DNA from: Bacteroides sp.
Lineage (GTDB): Bacteria; Bacteroidota; Bacteroidia; Bacteroidales; Muribaculaceae
Direction: 5' to 3'
Length of the DNA stretch: 64,000 nt
NCBI GenBank assembly: GCA_014801585.1
Contig: JAAVDX010000014.1
Span: forward strand, 53,571-117,570
Part shown: piece after piece, positions 1 to 9,483 of the stretch
Numbering within the stretch: position 1 is the first letter of the stretch
How the letters are laid out: each line of letters begins with the position of its first letter
Translations under genes and position numbers: made by a program
Notes under the pieces: generated by a model
Databases searched by the model: none
What the model saw: the letters and a program-made list of their open reading frames with translations, nothing else
What the model was told of the DNA's origin: nothing

Positions 1-1695
1 GCCATCGTGTTCGTAAGCACAGAAGCCATCCCCGTAGAGATCGACGTAAGGACCGCTATAAGCAGAAATAATCGGTCCGCCGGGGGCTACGGTCATCGGA
101 GTGACACGACCGTCAATGAGAGTGCCGTAGCTGGTGAATGCGCAGACAGTGAGAGGGGTGCCTCCGGCCCATAGATAACCGTTATTGAGAGTTTCACCTT
201 CGCTTGACCAATAAGCGCCGACAGTGATGACCTTCTTACCGGTAGCGAGATCGGAAATTGACATATCCGAGTCGGGACGCGGAGTACCCTGATTACCGAT
301 GAAAGATGACTGCACACCATCGGCATACAGATTAACGCTTTGACCGGCGGTGCCTGTGACATAACCTCCAATCTGATATCGAGCCCATGGTTTTGAGGCG
401 CTGACCATAGTCTCCGTATCAGTCAGATAATAGATTGTGGAGCAGAACCGACCATTTTCCGGATCGATTCCTCCCGTGATGATGATCTCACCGTCGAAAT
501 GTTTGGCATATTCCTCGTCATAGTGGTAGCGCGGATCGGAATCAGCAAGCTGAGGATCAGACGTGAGAATCCATTCCGGCTCCTCGGAAAGATCTACGAG
601 AGGACCGCTATAGAGATTGCCGGAATTGGCGGTGTCGCGAATATAGATACCCACTTTAACCGGTGTCTCATCGTCGGACCATATCTCCGACGTGCCACGC
701 GGATTGAAAAAGGTCCACGCCTTATCATCCATGCGGAACGTGATCTGATCGGTATCCGATTTAAATGTATGGCCAATGTGATTCTTATGCTCGCCCTCAT
801 TACCTGTCGATATGCATATAATTGCATCTTCGGCACATTTATCGAGATATTGCGCGAAAAGAGAGGAGCCATCGTGGGGACCGCCGTAGCTGCCTATGGA
901 GATATTGATAACGGCGGGTTTGTCGACACTCTTAGCATAGGCGATAATCTCTTCGATTCCGGCGAGGATACCGACATCGTAGAGATCGGAGGTTGTAGCG
1001 ACGATATCGGCTCCGGGCGCCATACCGATGTATTTGCCGCCGCCACCGCGTCCGGCCATTATACCGGCTACGTGGGTGCCATGGGTCTGAGACTGGAAAT
1101 CGGTAGAGTAAGCCGCAATCTCTTCGGGAGTGGAGAGGACGTCGACTCTTCCTTCCGTCACTTCATAATGGACGAATTTGCGGACTCTGCTTTGGCTACC
1201 GTCGGCATTGAGAAAGGCGGAGTGATTGGCATCGAATCCGACGTCGCTCATACCGGTGACAACCCCGGAGCCGTCGAAAGCACAGGGCAATCCTTCGCCT
1301 GAGTGGATAAGATTGGCGTCATAGAAAAAGCGGGCATTCTCCATAGTGGCCACGCGCTTTTGGCGCGGGAGCCTAAGAGGAGGTAATGTATGCTTCTTAC
1401 CATTCGCCGGACGGAGACGTCGACTTGAGGCGACCGGCTCTGGGAGCGTTGCATCAGCCGGATATATGATTAGATATAGATCGTCGCGACTGAAGAGTAC
1501 GCGACCTTCTATCTGCTCCAGAAGAGAGAGCGAACTGTCGAGTTCTTCGGCGGGGATACGATAGATGTCGCCGGTCCATTCACGAGGTGTTGATTCAGAA
1601 TCGTCGGTGACGGCAGAGTCAGCAGCAAATGACTGACCGCTGACAGTCAGCAGTCCGGCGAAAAGGAAAGAGGATATGGTATATTTTAGTTTCAC
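1..1695 (-). CDS. S8 family subtilisin-like serine peptidase, secreted (3' end outside window)
   Basis: Secreted serine protease of the subtilase family, read from a GTG start at 1695; 565 codons are visible and the frame runs off the left edge, so the C-terminus is missing. A TAG lies in frame four codons upstream and no ATG fits, which supports the GTG. The N-terminus is a clear signal peptide (KLKYTISSFLFAGLLTVSG, cleavage near SFA-AD). Catalytic Asp is D151 in GMSDVGFD and catalytic His is H205 in HGTHVAG; the oxyanion Asn is N299 in STGNEG. The Ser motif (GTSMA) is not reached by residue 565, so a long insertion lies between Asn and Ser. A T9SS tail would be expected beyond the window but cannot be seen. 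A heptad repeat array sits directly upstream. Confidence 0.9.
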   Translation of the reverse strand, partial: MKLKYTISSFLFAGLLTVSGQSFAADSAVTDDSESTPREWTGDIYRIPAEELDSSLSLLEQIEGRVLFSRDDLYLIIYPADATLPEPVASSRRLRPANGKKHTLPPLRLPRQKRVATMENARFFYDANLIHSGEGLPCAFDGSGVVTGMSDVGFDANHSAFLNADGSQSRVRKFVHYEVTEGRVDVLSTPEEIAAYSTDFQSQTHGTHVAGIMAGRGGGGKYIGMAPGADIVATTSDLYDVGILAGIEEIIAYAKSVDKPAVINISIGSYGGPHDGSSLFAQYLDKCAEDAIICISTGNEGEHKNHIGHTFKSDTDQITFRMDDKAWTFFNPRGTSEIWSDDETPVKVGIYIRDTANSGNLYSGPLVDLSEEPEWILTSDPQLADSDPRYHYDEEYAKHFDGEIIITGGIDPENGRFCSTIYYLTDTETMVSASKPWARYQIGGYVTGTAGQSVNLYADGVQSSFIGNQGTPRPDSDMSISDLATGKKVITVGAYWSSEGETLNNGYLWAGGTPLTVCAFTSYGTLIDGRVTPMTVAPGGPIISAYSGPYVDLYGDGFCAYEHDG

Positions 1696-1705
1696 GATAA
1701 TCGCC

Positions 1706-1757
1706 TAAGTAATAAGCGCTTTGCGCTAAGTAATAAGTAATAAGTAGTAAGTAATAA
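1706..1757 (+). repeat. Hairpin plus AAGTAAT heptad array, copy A
   Basis: A 5-bp-stem hairpin (AGCGC-TTT-GCGCT, 1715-1727) is followed by four 7-bp units: AAGTAAT, AAGTAAT, AAGTAGT, AAGTAAT. One further heptad-like unit lies left of the hairpin. The 41 bp at 1715-1755 are identical to 23482-23522. It lies between the helicase stop and the subtilase start. Confidence 0.85.
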
Positions 1758-1762
1758 TAGCT

Positions 1763-4141
1763 TTAGGAGTTATCTCGATGCCAGGATTCTATGACTTCGA
1801 TAATCTCTCTTCCGAATGCACGGACTTTTGTCGATCCGAGACCTTTGATGCCAAGCAGATCGTAGGTGTTTTCGGGTAATTCACGCGCAATTTCGATGAG
1901 ACTCCTATTCGATAGAATCCGATAGGCGGGGACATCCATCTCAGCGGCCTTTTCTTTTCTCCATCCGGCCAGACTCTTGTAGAGAGAGGGATTCTCAATA
2001 TCGGAAAGGCTACCGGGAGAGATATTTGAAGAGGATGAGGCGGCTCTTGATTTTCCAGCGATATTTGAATCGGGCGTTTCTGCGGCCACCCTGCTTCGCC
2101 GCTTGGAAGCAGGCGAAGAGACGTTGACTTCGCGGGCAATTTCCATCGTCTTTATCCTTAGATATTCATCGGGATCGAAAGTTTTATCAGCGAAGTAGCG
2201 GCAGAGATTGAGTTTATGCTCCAGAATTTCCCTGAGCGATCTGAGGGAATCGCGCAGACGCTTCTGAAGAGTCTTGTTGTCGAGATTAAGAGGCGTACCT
2301 TCGACAGCGCGTGCCATATCTGAAAGATATTGGGTAAAGTAGTTGGCCCCACCCTTTACTTTCATTTCAATCAGTTCGAGAATCTTTTTGCGCTCAGCTT
2401 CCTTTTTAGATTCCGGATCGGGCGCCCGACTGATTAAAGCCATCTTCATCCTGCCCTGATTGAGAAAGGTCAATGTCTTGACGGAGACATCGGTGATTTT
2501 GGTCAGCATTATCTCCCGACATGTGTCGATTGCCTCCATGAATCTCGGGAAAATACGTGGGAGCGAGGCGGCACAGGCCCGATAATAAGAGTCGAAAGCA
2601 TTGTCGAGCGAACGAAAAGAGAAGAGTTCCATCAGGAGGTCGAAATAGTATGCCCTGCGGAAGTCGTCGAGCTGATGCTCAGTAGCGGAGAATCGAGGCT
2701 GGCCTTCTACGAAACGGTTGACAGCAGGATCTGTCATGATTGCGTAGGGAGGGAGAGGAGAATCGAGCACGAGTCCTTCCAATGACCGACACCGGGAGAG
2801 GGCGACGTAGGTCTGTCCGGGTGCAAAACTATGGGCAGCATCTACAATGGCTTTGTCGAAGGTGAGCCCCTGACTCTTATGAATAGTAATGGCCCATGCA
2901 AGGCGCAGGGGAATCTGACAGAAACGCCCCTCTACGATCTCTTTCAGCTCGCCGGAGTCGAGGAGTTCGTATCGGATATTATCCCATGCGACCTTACCTA
3001 CCTTAATATCCGGACCTTGGCGACCCGTTTCGGCGGATGGGCGAGGACGGACTACTATTTCTGAATCAGAGAGACTTACGATCGTACCGATCAGGCCATT
3101 ATAATAGAGGCGGTTGCCGGAAGGATCATTCTTTATAAACATTACCTGCGCACCATCTTTCAGCAATAAGGATTCATCGGCGGGGTATGCGGATCGGGGG
3201 AAAGTACCGGTAACTTCGCAAGAGAATATATGGGCGGGAGAATTGATAGCTTCAATTCTACGCGCATTGATTGAATCGGCCCGATAGTTGTGGGTAGTCA
3301 GCCGGATATACCCTTCGTCGGCTCCGTCGGGAGGCATCAGACCGGGATGGGCTCTGCGGTTGAGATCGGCGAGAACGTCGTGATCAGCGGTGTTATCACG
3401 TATACTATTGAGAATTGAGATGAATCGTTGGTCGCTCTGACGATAAACCTTAGTAAGTTCGATCATCATGAATCCGGCTTGCCTGAGAGCATGGCTTTCA
3501 AAGAAATACGGGGAGGCATAATGCTGAGAGAGAAGCTGCCATTCCTGTTCCTGAGCAACGGGAGCGAGCTGACGGAGATCGCCAATCAGCAAGAGCTGAA
3601 CCCCGCCGAAGGGACGCACGGGATTGCGAAATCTGCGCAAGACAGCGTCCATCGCATCGAGCACATCTGGGCGCACCATTGAGATTTCGTCGATCACGAG
3701 GAGATCCATCGAGCGTATGACGGATATCTTCTGACGTGAGAATCGGTTGCCGGAGGCAGAGGTGGCAGTTGAGACGCCGGGAATAAATGGTGCGAAATCG
3801 AGTTGGAAAAAGGAATGGATTGTGATACCTCCGGCGTTGATAGCCGCCACGCCGGTCGGAGCGAGCACGACGATGCGCTTTCGGGCCCGCTCGGTAAGGC
3901 GTCGCAGGAAGGTGGTCTTACCAGTGCCGGCTTTGCCGGTGAGGAAGAGATTGACACCCGTCTCCTCCACAATCTTGCGTGCAGCATCGGCCGGTTCGAG
4001 TTGCGAACCGGCACCGGGGCAGCCTTTACCGGAGGACGCATATGGAGCGGCTTCCGGATCAGAGGCTACTGACGTATAGAATAGACTTTCGTCAAGGTCG
4101 AGATTGTAGGAGGGTTCTGAATTCATAATGCAGGAAATCAA
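1763..4141 (-). CDS. Pif1/RecD-like superfamily 1 DNA helicase with C-terminal HRDC domain
   Basis: ATP-dependent DNA helicase of 792 residues. The Walker A motif is GKAGTGKTT (residues 69-77), the Walker B is LLVIDEISM (about 147-155), and the late SF1 motif AITIHKSQGLTFDKAIVD followed by YVALSRCRS is typical of Pif1-type enzymes. The last 80 residues (YKSLAGWRKEKAAEMDVPAY to the end, with LLGIKGLG) form an HRDC domain, a nucleic-acid binding module also found in RecQ. Pif1-HRDC fusions are common in Bacteroidetes; the likely role is unwinding difficult DNA structures during replication or repair. A second ATG (residue 6, MNSEP) could be the true start. A CAAAATTA box at 4241-4248 (TAATTTTG on the coding strand) may be its -7 element. 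The first 50 residues are low in conserved features. Confidence 0.9.
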   Translation of the reverse strand: MISCIMNSEPSYNLDLDESLFYTSVASDPEAAPYASSGKGCPGAGSQLEPADAARKIVEETGVNLFLTGKAGTGKTTFLRRLTERARKRIVVLAPTGVAAINAGGITIHSFFQLDFAPFIPGVSTATSASGNRFSRQKISVIRSMDLLVIDEISMVRPDVLDAMDAVLRRFRNPVRPFGGVQLLLIGDLRQLAPVAQEQEWQLLSQHYASPYFFESHALRQAGFMMIELTKVYRQSDQRFISILNSIRDNTADHDVLADLNRRAHPGLMPPDGADEGYIRLTTHNYRADSINARRIEAINSPAHIFSCEVTGTFPRSAYPADESLLLKDGAQVMFIKNDPSGNRLYYNGLIGTIVSLSDSEIVVRPRPSAETGRQGPDIKVGKVAWDNIRYELLDSGELKEIVEGRFCQIPLRLAWAITIHKSQGLTFDKAIVDAAHSFAPGQTYVALSRCRSLEGLVLDSPLPPYAIMTDPAVNRFVEGQPRFSATEHQLDDFRRAYYFDLLMELFSFRSLDNAFDSYYRACAASLPRIFPRFMEAIDTCREIMLTKITDVSVKTLTFLNQGRMKMALISRAPDPESKKEAERKKILELIEMKVKGGANYFTQYLSDMARAVEGTPLNLDNKTLQKRLRDSLRSLREILEHKLNLCRYFADKTFDPDEYLRIKTMEIAREVNVSSPASKRRSRVAAETPDSNIAGKSRAASSSSNISPGSLSDIENPSLYKSLAGWRKEKAAEMDVPAYRILSNRSLIEIARELPENTYDLLGIKGLGSTKVRAFGREIIEVIESWHRDNS

Positions 4142-4305
4142 ATAGGTAATTAAGAAGTCGTTGTTTAAACTTATTTATGGACTCTACAAATTGCAATAAA
4201 GAGTTAAACCGACTTCTATGGGAAAGAACCTAACGGATTACAAAATTAGCAAAAAATCCACGAAAAGTTATGTTTATTATCCACTTAATTGTTATAAATG
4301 CTAAA

Positions 4306-4334
4306 AATCCCCCGATATTGAATATCGGGGGATT
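4306..4334 (-). terminator. Rho-independent terminator of the LRR lipoprotein gene
   Basis: A 14-bp perfect inverted repeat (AATCCCCCGATATT / AATATCGGGGGATT) lies 80 bases past the lipoprotein stop and is followed on the minus strand by TTTTTAG. A second hairpin (ATATCAGG / CCTGATAT, 4336-4360) lies just before it. Confidence 0.8.
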
Positions 4335-4414
4335 GATATCAGGGCATTACAGCCTGATATTACAATATTTTTCCAAGTGAGCCAAACTTAAGTGGGACCC
4401 ACGGGCGGATGATA

Positions 4415-5473
4415 TTAGAAATTTACTTCTTCAACATTTGTGAAGTTGCGGAAGCCGACGGGACGCTCGTAGACGCTCATTTCTTCGTTGTAGGCATCGA
4501 GAGCCTTATTATATTCAGCGAGAGCGTCGAGATATTCCATGTATTCCTCGTCGGAAGCATCCAGAGAAGGTTCGGAGGGAGCAACGGGACGCTCAATCTC
4601 GGGCTTTGCGGGGAAGTAGGAATTCTTGCTGCCTGCGGGGATACGGAGAAGGCTTGTCTGAGCCATCTTACCGAATGAATATTCAGAAGTAGCGGGAGCA
4701 ACGGAGGGTTCCATATTGAGAAGAACGAGCATTTCGTTGAAAGTGACGGCCTCATCACCGATGCTTTCGATGCCTGCGGGGAAGGTGATAGCCGTAAGAC
4801 GGTTGCAGTAGTAGAATGCACGGTCGTCGACAGTCTTTGTGTCTTCAGCGATAGTGAAGATACCGGATCTTCCGCGAGGTACAGCTACGAGAGTCTTAAG
4901 ATCGTTGGTGTAGATAGCGCCATCGATGGTAGTGAAGTTAACAAAACCTTTTTCGAGCTCAACTTTTTCCAGGTTGGGCATCATCTCGAGCTGAGCGCGA
5001 ACCCAAGTAGCTGTGAGGTCGCCGAGAGCGTTGTTGGCATATCCACCGGTGATATCCTTAGAGATAGTCAGAGTCTTAACAGTCTCGCTACCTTCCTGAT
5101 TGAGATTGAAGGCGACAGTCTTATAAGTGAGTTCCTCACCATCGGAAGCACGTATAGCCTTTACTTCTGCGGGGACAATCACATTCTCACCTTGCATTTT
5201 CTTTACAACGGCGTAATAGCCGAGAGTGCTGTTGTTGGCGAGAGTGTATGTGATCTTCTGGCCGTTGGAATATTCGAAAGTGTAGTAGTTGCCATCAAAC
5301 TCGAAATCGATATTCTGTTCGGGCGCATTGAAAGTCACCTGATCGGCAACTGAGGGGACAGAAGTCACGGGATCAGTAGGCACTGCGGGGCGCGTGGGCT
5401 CATTGTTGTCGTCGGAGCAGGATGCCGCGAGCATCAAGAGGGCCGACAGGGAAAGAAATGCAATTTTCTTCAT
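4415..5473 (-). CDS. BspA-like leucine-rich repeat lipoprotein
   Basis: A 352-residue surface or periplasmic lipoprotein. The start is taken at MKKIAFLSL because it opens a lipoprotein signal peptide ending LMLAASC (Cys19); a longer reading adds 20 residues without signal character. The middle and C-terminal parts contain LRR_5 (BspA-type) units, for example LTAITFPAGIESIGDEAV and LLRIPAGSKNSYF. The tail (about 300-345) is rich in Glu, Asp, Tyr and Pro and may be helical. No T9SS sorting domain is visible. The substrate or ligand cannot be told from sequence. It has its own promoter and terminator, so it is probably monocistronic. Confidence 0.8.
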   Translation of the reverse strand: MKKIAFLSLSALLMLAASCSDDNNEPTRPAVPTDPVTSVPSVADQVTFNAPEQNIDFEFDGNYYTFEYSNGQKITYTLANNSTLGYYAVVKKMQGENVIVPAEVKAIRASDGEELTYKTVAFNLNQEGSETVKTLTISKDITGGYANNALGDLTATWVRAQLEMMPNLEKVELEKGFVNFTTIDGAIYTNDLKTLVAVPRGRSGIFTIAEDTKTVDDRAFYYCNRLTAITFPAGIESIGDEAVTFNEMLVLLNMEPSVAPATSEYSFGKMAQTSLLRIPAGSKNSYFPAKPEIERPVAPSEPSLDASDEEYMEYLDALAEYNKALDAYNEEMSVYERPVGFRNFTNVEEVNF

Positions 5474-5535
5474 TGGTATTTGGTTGTTTTTAATTTTTAC
5501 GATTGTTGGTTGATTGAAAAATCTTTTGCACACTG

Positions 5536-5564
5536 CAAATTTAACAATTTTTTTGAAATTACAA
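5536..5564 (-). promoter_or_regulatory. Promoter for the LRR lipoprotein gene
   Basis: On the minus strand the -7 box reads TAAATTTG (plus-strand CAAATTTA, 5536-5543), a full match to TAnnTTTG. A partial -33 element (plus-strand CAA, 5562-5564) lies 18 bases further upstream. The transcript would have a leader of about 60 bases. Confidence 0.6.
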
Positions 5565-5628
5565 CCCTATCTCCGTAAATTTTACTGATTTTAGTGTAAG
5601 TTTTTTGAGGAGCGGACTTCTACGGCCC

Positions 5629-7107
5629 TTAATTAAGCACTTTTACGAAGCTTGTATGACCGGACTCGGATGTAGCTACGATGATATATTGGCCGGCTGA
5701 GAGATGAGCGAAAGAATAGGACGACCCGGGGTTGTAGCGACCTTCAAGCAGTCGGCCGTCGTAGGAATATACGCGAATCTCGCTTACATTCGCGTCGGTC
5801 GGGAAGCGAACCTCCTTGCCTACGACCTTCATGCTGATGCCGGAATCGTCGAATATACCTTCAACTTCAGAGGGGGCGTTGACACTTCCTTTTTTGACGC
5901 CTTGCAGATATGCGGAGGGACGGAAGTCGCCGTCGGCTCCATAGAATTCAGCGTCGGGGACACGGATCATAAGGGAATGTTCTCCGGCTTTGAGAGCTCC
6001 AAGAGAGATACGACGTGTGGGGACAGCCTGACCGGGACACCAATTGTTCCATTCTTCCCAGTCATCCTGAGGAGTATTCATGTAGATACCGTTGGGCTGG
6101 GTATTGTAGATGCGATAGGGTTCGCAACTTACACCTCCGGGAGTATAGACAAGCGCAATTTCTCCATCGACATATACGAGATGCTGACGACGCACGTATT
6201 CTTCGCCATTCTCCGCCGCGCCATGATTAGTCAGGATGAGATTGATACGGGCATCTTCGAGATCGGAGTCGACATTAAAGCGATAGGTCTTTGAAGTTGT
6301 GCCGATAGTATCTGTAGCTTCGGGTCGGTAGTTATTGAGGTTGACATTGCCGAAGATCTCGCATTTCGATACGTTGATAGGCGTCAGGACAACGTTAGCT
6401 TCGGAAGCGGACAGACGATCGTGGGCACGGGCAACCGGGAGATGACCTCCGAAAGTGACGGAAGCAGCGAAGACATCGTTGTGGCCGCCACATCCTGCTA
6501 CCTGAGTATTGGCAGCATAAGGCACTCCGAAGACCTCTACCTCCAGCCATACGTCGCGCCCTTCGAGAAGCTGAGAGTCGGAAAGAATCTGGCGCACGTC
6601 GTCGATCTCATATATATAAGGTACCCCCCAAGGGATTCTGTTCTTATTCATGAAGGGGGTAATGAAACGCGCGATCTCTATACGTTCGGTTGATTCGGGA
6701 TCGTAGGTTGCAGAGCCGGATTGAGGGAAGGCCAGCATGACACGTCCCATGCGGTCGTAGTTGTCGCACATGGCGTTGATGAGAACCTCCATCTGGAGGT
6801 CCTGTCCGAGATTAAGCACGGCTTCGGTGTCGAGCGGACGCGTGTAATGATAATTGGTGAATCTGACAATGCCATCCTCCTTATCGGCATCAACAACGGT
6901 AGATGTAAGGTAGCCATCGTAGAACACCGTCTGATCATAGGCTTTAAAACGATTGTAGTCGTCAGGCATCGACCATTCATCCGCCATAGCGGGCAATGCA
7001 AAGATTGCGCTGCCGTAAGCTAACATTGTGAAGCCTAAGGCAGCCTTACCTATCGAACCGAGAATGTCGGCTTTAATATATTTCGGAGTAAAATTAAAAT
7101 TCTTCAT
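5629..7107 (-). CDS. PNGase F-like peptide-N-glycosidase with T9SS C-terminal sorting domain
   Basis: Secreted protein of 492 residues resembling peptide-N4-(N-acetyl-beta-glucosaminyl)asparagine amidase F, which cuts whole N-glycans from glycoproteins. Residues 1-43 form a long signal peptide (hydrophobic AALGFTMLAYGSAIFALPA, cut near AMA-DEW). The N-terminal jelly-roll region includes PYIYEIDDVRQIL and the C-terminal one includes the family-type segment EEWNNWCPGQAVPTRRISLG. The last 75 residues (SEIRVYSYDGRLL ... LSAGQYIIVATSES ... FVKVLN) look like a type A T9SS sorting domain, so PorU would cleave it and attach the enzyme to the surface. Active-site acids were not aligned by me, so activity is inferred. 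Natural substrates could be host or dietary glycoproteins. Confidence 0.8.
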   Translation of the reverse strand: MKNFNFTPKYIKADILGSIGKAALGFTMLAYGSAIFALPAMADEWSMPDDYNRFKAYDQTVFYDGYLTSTVVDADKEDGIVRFTNYHYTRPLDTEAVLNLGQDLQMEVLINAMCDNYDRMGRVMLAFPQSGSATYDPESTERIEIARFITPFMNKNRIPWGVPYIYEIDDVRQILSDSQLLEGRDVWLEVEVFGVPYAANTQVAGCGGHNDVFAASVTFGGHLPVARAHDRLSASEANVVLTPINVSKCEIFGNVNLNNYRPEATDTIGTTSKTYRFNVDSDLEDARINLILTNHGAAENGEEYVRRQHLVYVDGEIALVYTPGGVSCEPYRIYNTQPNGIYMNTPQDDWEEWNNWCPGQAVPTRRISLGALKAGEHSLMIRVPDAEFYGADGDFRPSAYLQGVKKGSVNAPSEVEGIFDDSGISMKVVGKEVRFPTDANVSEIRVYSYDGRLLEGRYNPGSSYSFAHLSAGQYIIVATSESGHTSFVKVLN

Positions 7108-7233
7108 TATGAGGTTAGATGAAAAAAGATCAACGGCGGCAATTACGTATCAATCCGGAGATTGAGAGAGGTCGGCGCCAGTTACAAAATTAGTAAAAAT
7201 CTTTGGTTTATCGCAGAATTACGATGTTAAAAA

Positions 7234-9225
7234 TTACCATACATCGTAATTAGTGGAGGTCACTTCAAATTCTGTGCGACGATTGATCTGGTCGGCAATG
7301 TCCTGCTGTTCGGGGTCGAGAGTGAGAATATAATCTTCAGTAAGCTCAGTTCCTTCTTCAAATTGCGGGAATTCCTTATTGATGCGCTTTGTCACTTTCT
7401 TTGGGCGACTTTCGCCATATCCTTTCCACGTAAGGCGTTTCGGGTCGACACCGGCCGCTATCAGATAGTCGACGACGCTCTTTGCGCGACGATCGGAGAG
7501 GGATTCGTTGTAGCGGTCGGAGCCGTGGCGGTCGGTATGTGAGGACATCTCGATTGTGACGTTGGGATTATCGGCAAGCATACGCGCCATTTCGTCGAGA
7601 GCTTCTTTAGACTCGGGGCGAAGAGTGGCCTTGTCGAAGTCGTAGAAAATATTCTCAACTACCTGCGGCTTATTGATGGCTGCGAGGACAAAATCTACGG
7701 CATAATCGGCATCGGCTTCTTCCGAGTCAGACTCAAACTCCTGTTTGACGTTGAGGTAGCCGGGCGCACCTGCCAACATAACGTATTTTACTCCGCGTTC
7801 GAGATTAAACTTGAAACTGCCGTCGTCCTTACCGATAGCTTTCTGATTCGAGCCGTCGTCGCCGACGATTCGGATGACTGCATTTGGCACGGGTTCGTCG
7901 TCCTTGTCGACAACCCATCCGGAGATAGTGATCTTTAGTTCGGGAAGTTCGAATGAGAAGATATGGTCGTAGCCGCGTCCGTCGCCACGATTGGAGGAGA
8001 AGTAACCGCTCTCCCCTGCTCCGAAAGTAATACCGAAATCGTCGGCGGAAGAGTTGACCGGAGCCGGCATTGCCTCCACGCTCCAGAAATCGCCGGTAGT
8101 ATTTAACCGGGCCTTGAAGATATCGAGTCCGCCAAGGCCGGGATGACCATCGGATGAGAAATACATAAGAGAGTCGGTGCGCATATATGGGAACATTTCA
8201 TCTCCGGGGGTATTGATCTGAGGACCCATATTTTCCAGACTTCCGGCGCGTTCGTTGAGATTAATACGCCATATATCCTTACCTCCGAATCCACCGGGCA
8301 TATCGGATGAGAAATATAGGAACTTCCCGTCGGGAGATACGGCAGGATGTCCCATAGCGGAGAGAGTATCGGGAATAATCTCAAACTTTACGGGAGCTGA
8401 CCACGTGGCATCGGAACGTTTTGAGGTAAAGATTTCTACGGAGGTATTTGACGTTTCGGAGCGTCTGGCCATAGTCAGATACATAGTCTGTCCGTCGGGG
8501 GAGAAACTTACGATTCCTTCGTCCATTTCCGAGTTGAGTTCGCCTCCGGCAGGTTCGGGACGTTCCCATTCGCCTCGTTCGTTCTTTTTGCTGAACCAGA
8601 TATCACTTTTTTTCATACCGGTGATTTCCGATTTATTGTCACCTTTTGACTTTTCATTTGTAGAGGTGAAATATATCTGGTCGAGACTTTTGTCGAGAAA
8701 CATGGGAGCGAAGTCAGCACGCCGGGAGTTGAAGAGTTTGGCATTCTTTACGACATAGCGCGATGTCTTTTTATTCTTCTTATCGGCGTCGGCCTTCAGG
8801 GCACCTTTAAGACCTTCTTTGGCAAGGAGATTGTCGGGCTGCCATTCGAGGAAAGTACGATAAGCCGTTGCTGCCTGGGGATACTTACCTTCCATCTGCA
8901 GCGAGCGCCCGAGCCAATAAAAAGCCATTGAGTCGGGATATTCGTAGCGGATCGCATTCTGATATGCAGCGGAAGCACGCGACGCCTGGTTGAGGCGTCG
9001 GTAGCATGTAGCAAGTTTATATGCGACTTCCCCACGCAGAGGTCGGTCTTCACGCTTGGTCAGACGATTATAGATTTTGCGATAAGTCTTGGAAGCATCA
9101 TTAAACTCACCACGGGCGAGTTGAGCATCGGCTTCAGAAAGCTTTGCCGATTTACACGCCGGCAGTGACATGGCAACGACAATTGCCATGAGAATGCTTA
9201 AGATGATATATATTTTTCGCTTCAT
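7234..9225 (-). CDS. porE: T9SS envelope lipoprotein PorE (TPR, beta-propeller, CRD, OmpA)
   Basis: A 663-residue outer membrane lipoprotein with the full PorE layout known from Porphyromonas gingivalis. The signal peptide ends in SLPAC (lipobox). TPR-like helices cover about residues 30-150. A PD40/WD40-type propeller covers about 170-430 (repeats such as VSFSPDGQTMYLT, AVSPDGKFLYFSSDMPGG and MYFSSDGHPGLGG). A carboxypeptidase regulatory-like fold covers about 435-520, and an OmpA C-terminal peptidoglycan-binding domain about 530-640 (FYDFDKATLRPES, SSHTDRHGS, SLSDRRAKSVVDYL). PorE is thought to tie the T9SS ring to peptidoglycan. The start is set at MKRKIYIIL because the 50 codons before it lack signal features and overlap the divergent promoter region. 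Confidence 0.9.
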   Translation of the reverse strand: MKRKIYIILSILMAIVVAMSLPACKSAKLSEADAQLARGEFNDASKTYRKIYNRLTKREDRPLRGEVAYKLATCYRRLNQASRASAAYQNAIRYEYPDSMAFYWLGRSLQMEGKYPQAATAYRTFLEWQPDNLLAKEGLKGALKADADKKNKKTSRYVVKNAKLFNSRRADFAPMFLDKSLDQIYFTSTNEKSKGDNKSEITGMKKSDIWFSKKNERGEWERPEPAGGELNSEMDEGIVSFSPDGQTMYLTMARRSETSNTSVEIFTSKRSDATWSAPVKFEIIPDTLSAMGHPAVSPDGKFLYFSSDMPGGFGGKDIWRINLNERAGSLENMGPQINTPGDEMFPYMRTDSLMYFSSDGHPGLGGLDIFKARLNTTGDFWSVEAMPAPVNSSADDFGITFGAGESGYFSSNRGDGRGYDHIFSFELPELKITISGWVVDKDDEPVPNAVIRIVGDDGSNQKAIGKDDGSFKFNLERGVKYVMLAGAPGYLNVKQEFESDSEEADADYAVDFVLAAINKPQVVENIFYDFDKATLRPESKEALDEMARMLADNPNVTIEMSSHTDRHGSDRYNESLSDRRAKSVVDYLIAAGVDPKRLTWKGYGESRPKKVTKRINKEFPQFEEGTELTEDYILTLDPEQQDIADQINRRTEFEVTSTNYDVW

Positions 9226-9362
9226 GAAAAGGGAATGATTCACTACTTTTTGAGACAAAACATTATAAATAAAAACGCCTCTGCGAACCGGTTTATTATA
9301 TCGGCTTAATATATTAATGAGTGGCTGCCGAAACAAAAAGAGCGCAGAAATAGGATTAATAT

Positions 9363-9393
9363 TTTGCCGACCCAAAGATTATTATTAATTTTG
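9363..9393 (+). promoter_or_regulatory. Promoter for hpt
   Basis: TTTG (9363-9366), 19 bases, TAATTTTG (9386-9393): a full Bacteroides-type match. The start would be near 9400, giving a leader of about 85 bases that contains a small hairpin (AAATAAG / CTTATTT, 9412-9430). Confidence 0.75.
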
Positions 9394-9483
9394 CATACAA
9401 GTAGCTATTAGAAATAAGAAATACTTATTTTTAAGCAGCACTTGCAATATTTACGACCCTATCATATACAATACCTTCTTCTA

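Noticed and set aside
499-1302. 267-codon open frame on the plus strand
   Set aside because: It is antisense to the subtilase, whose catalytic Asp, His and Asn motifs are clear on the minus strand.
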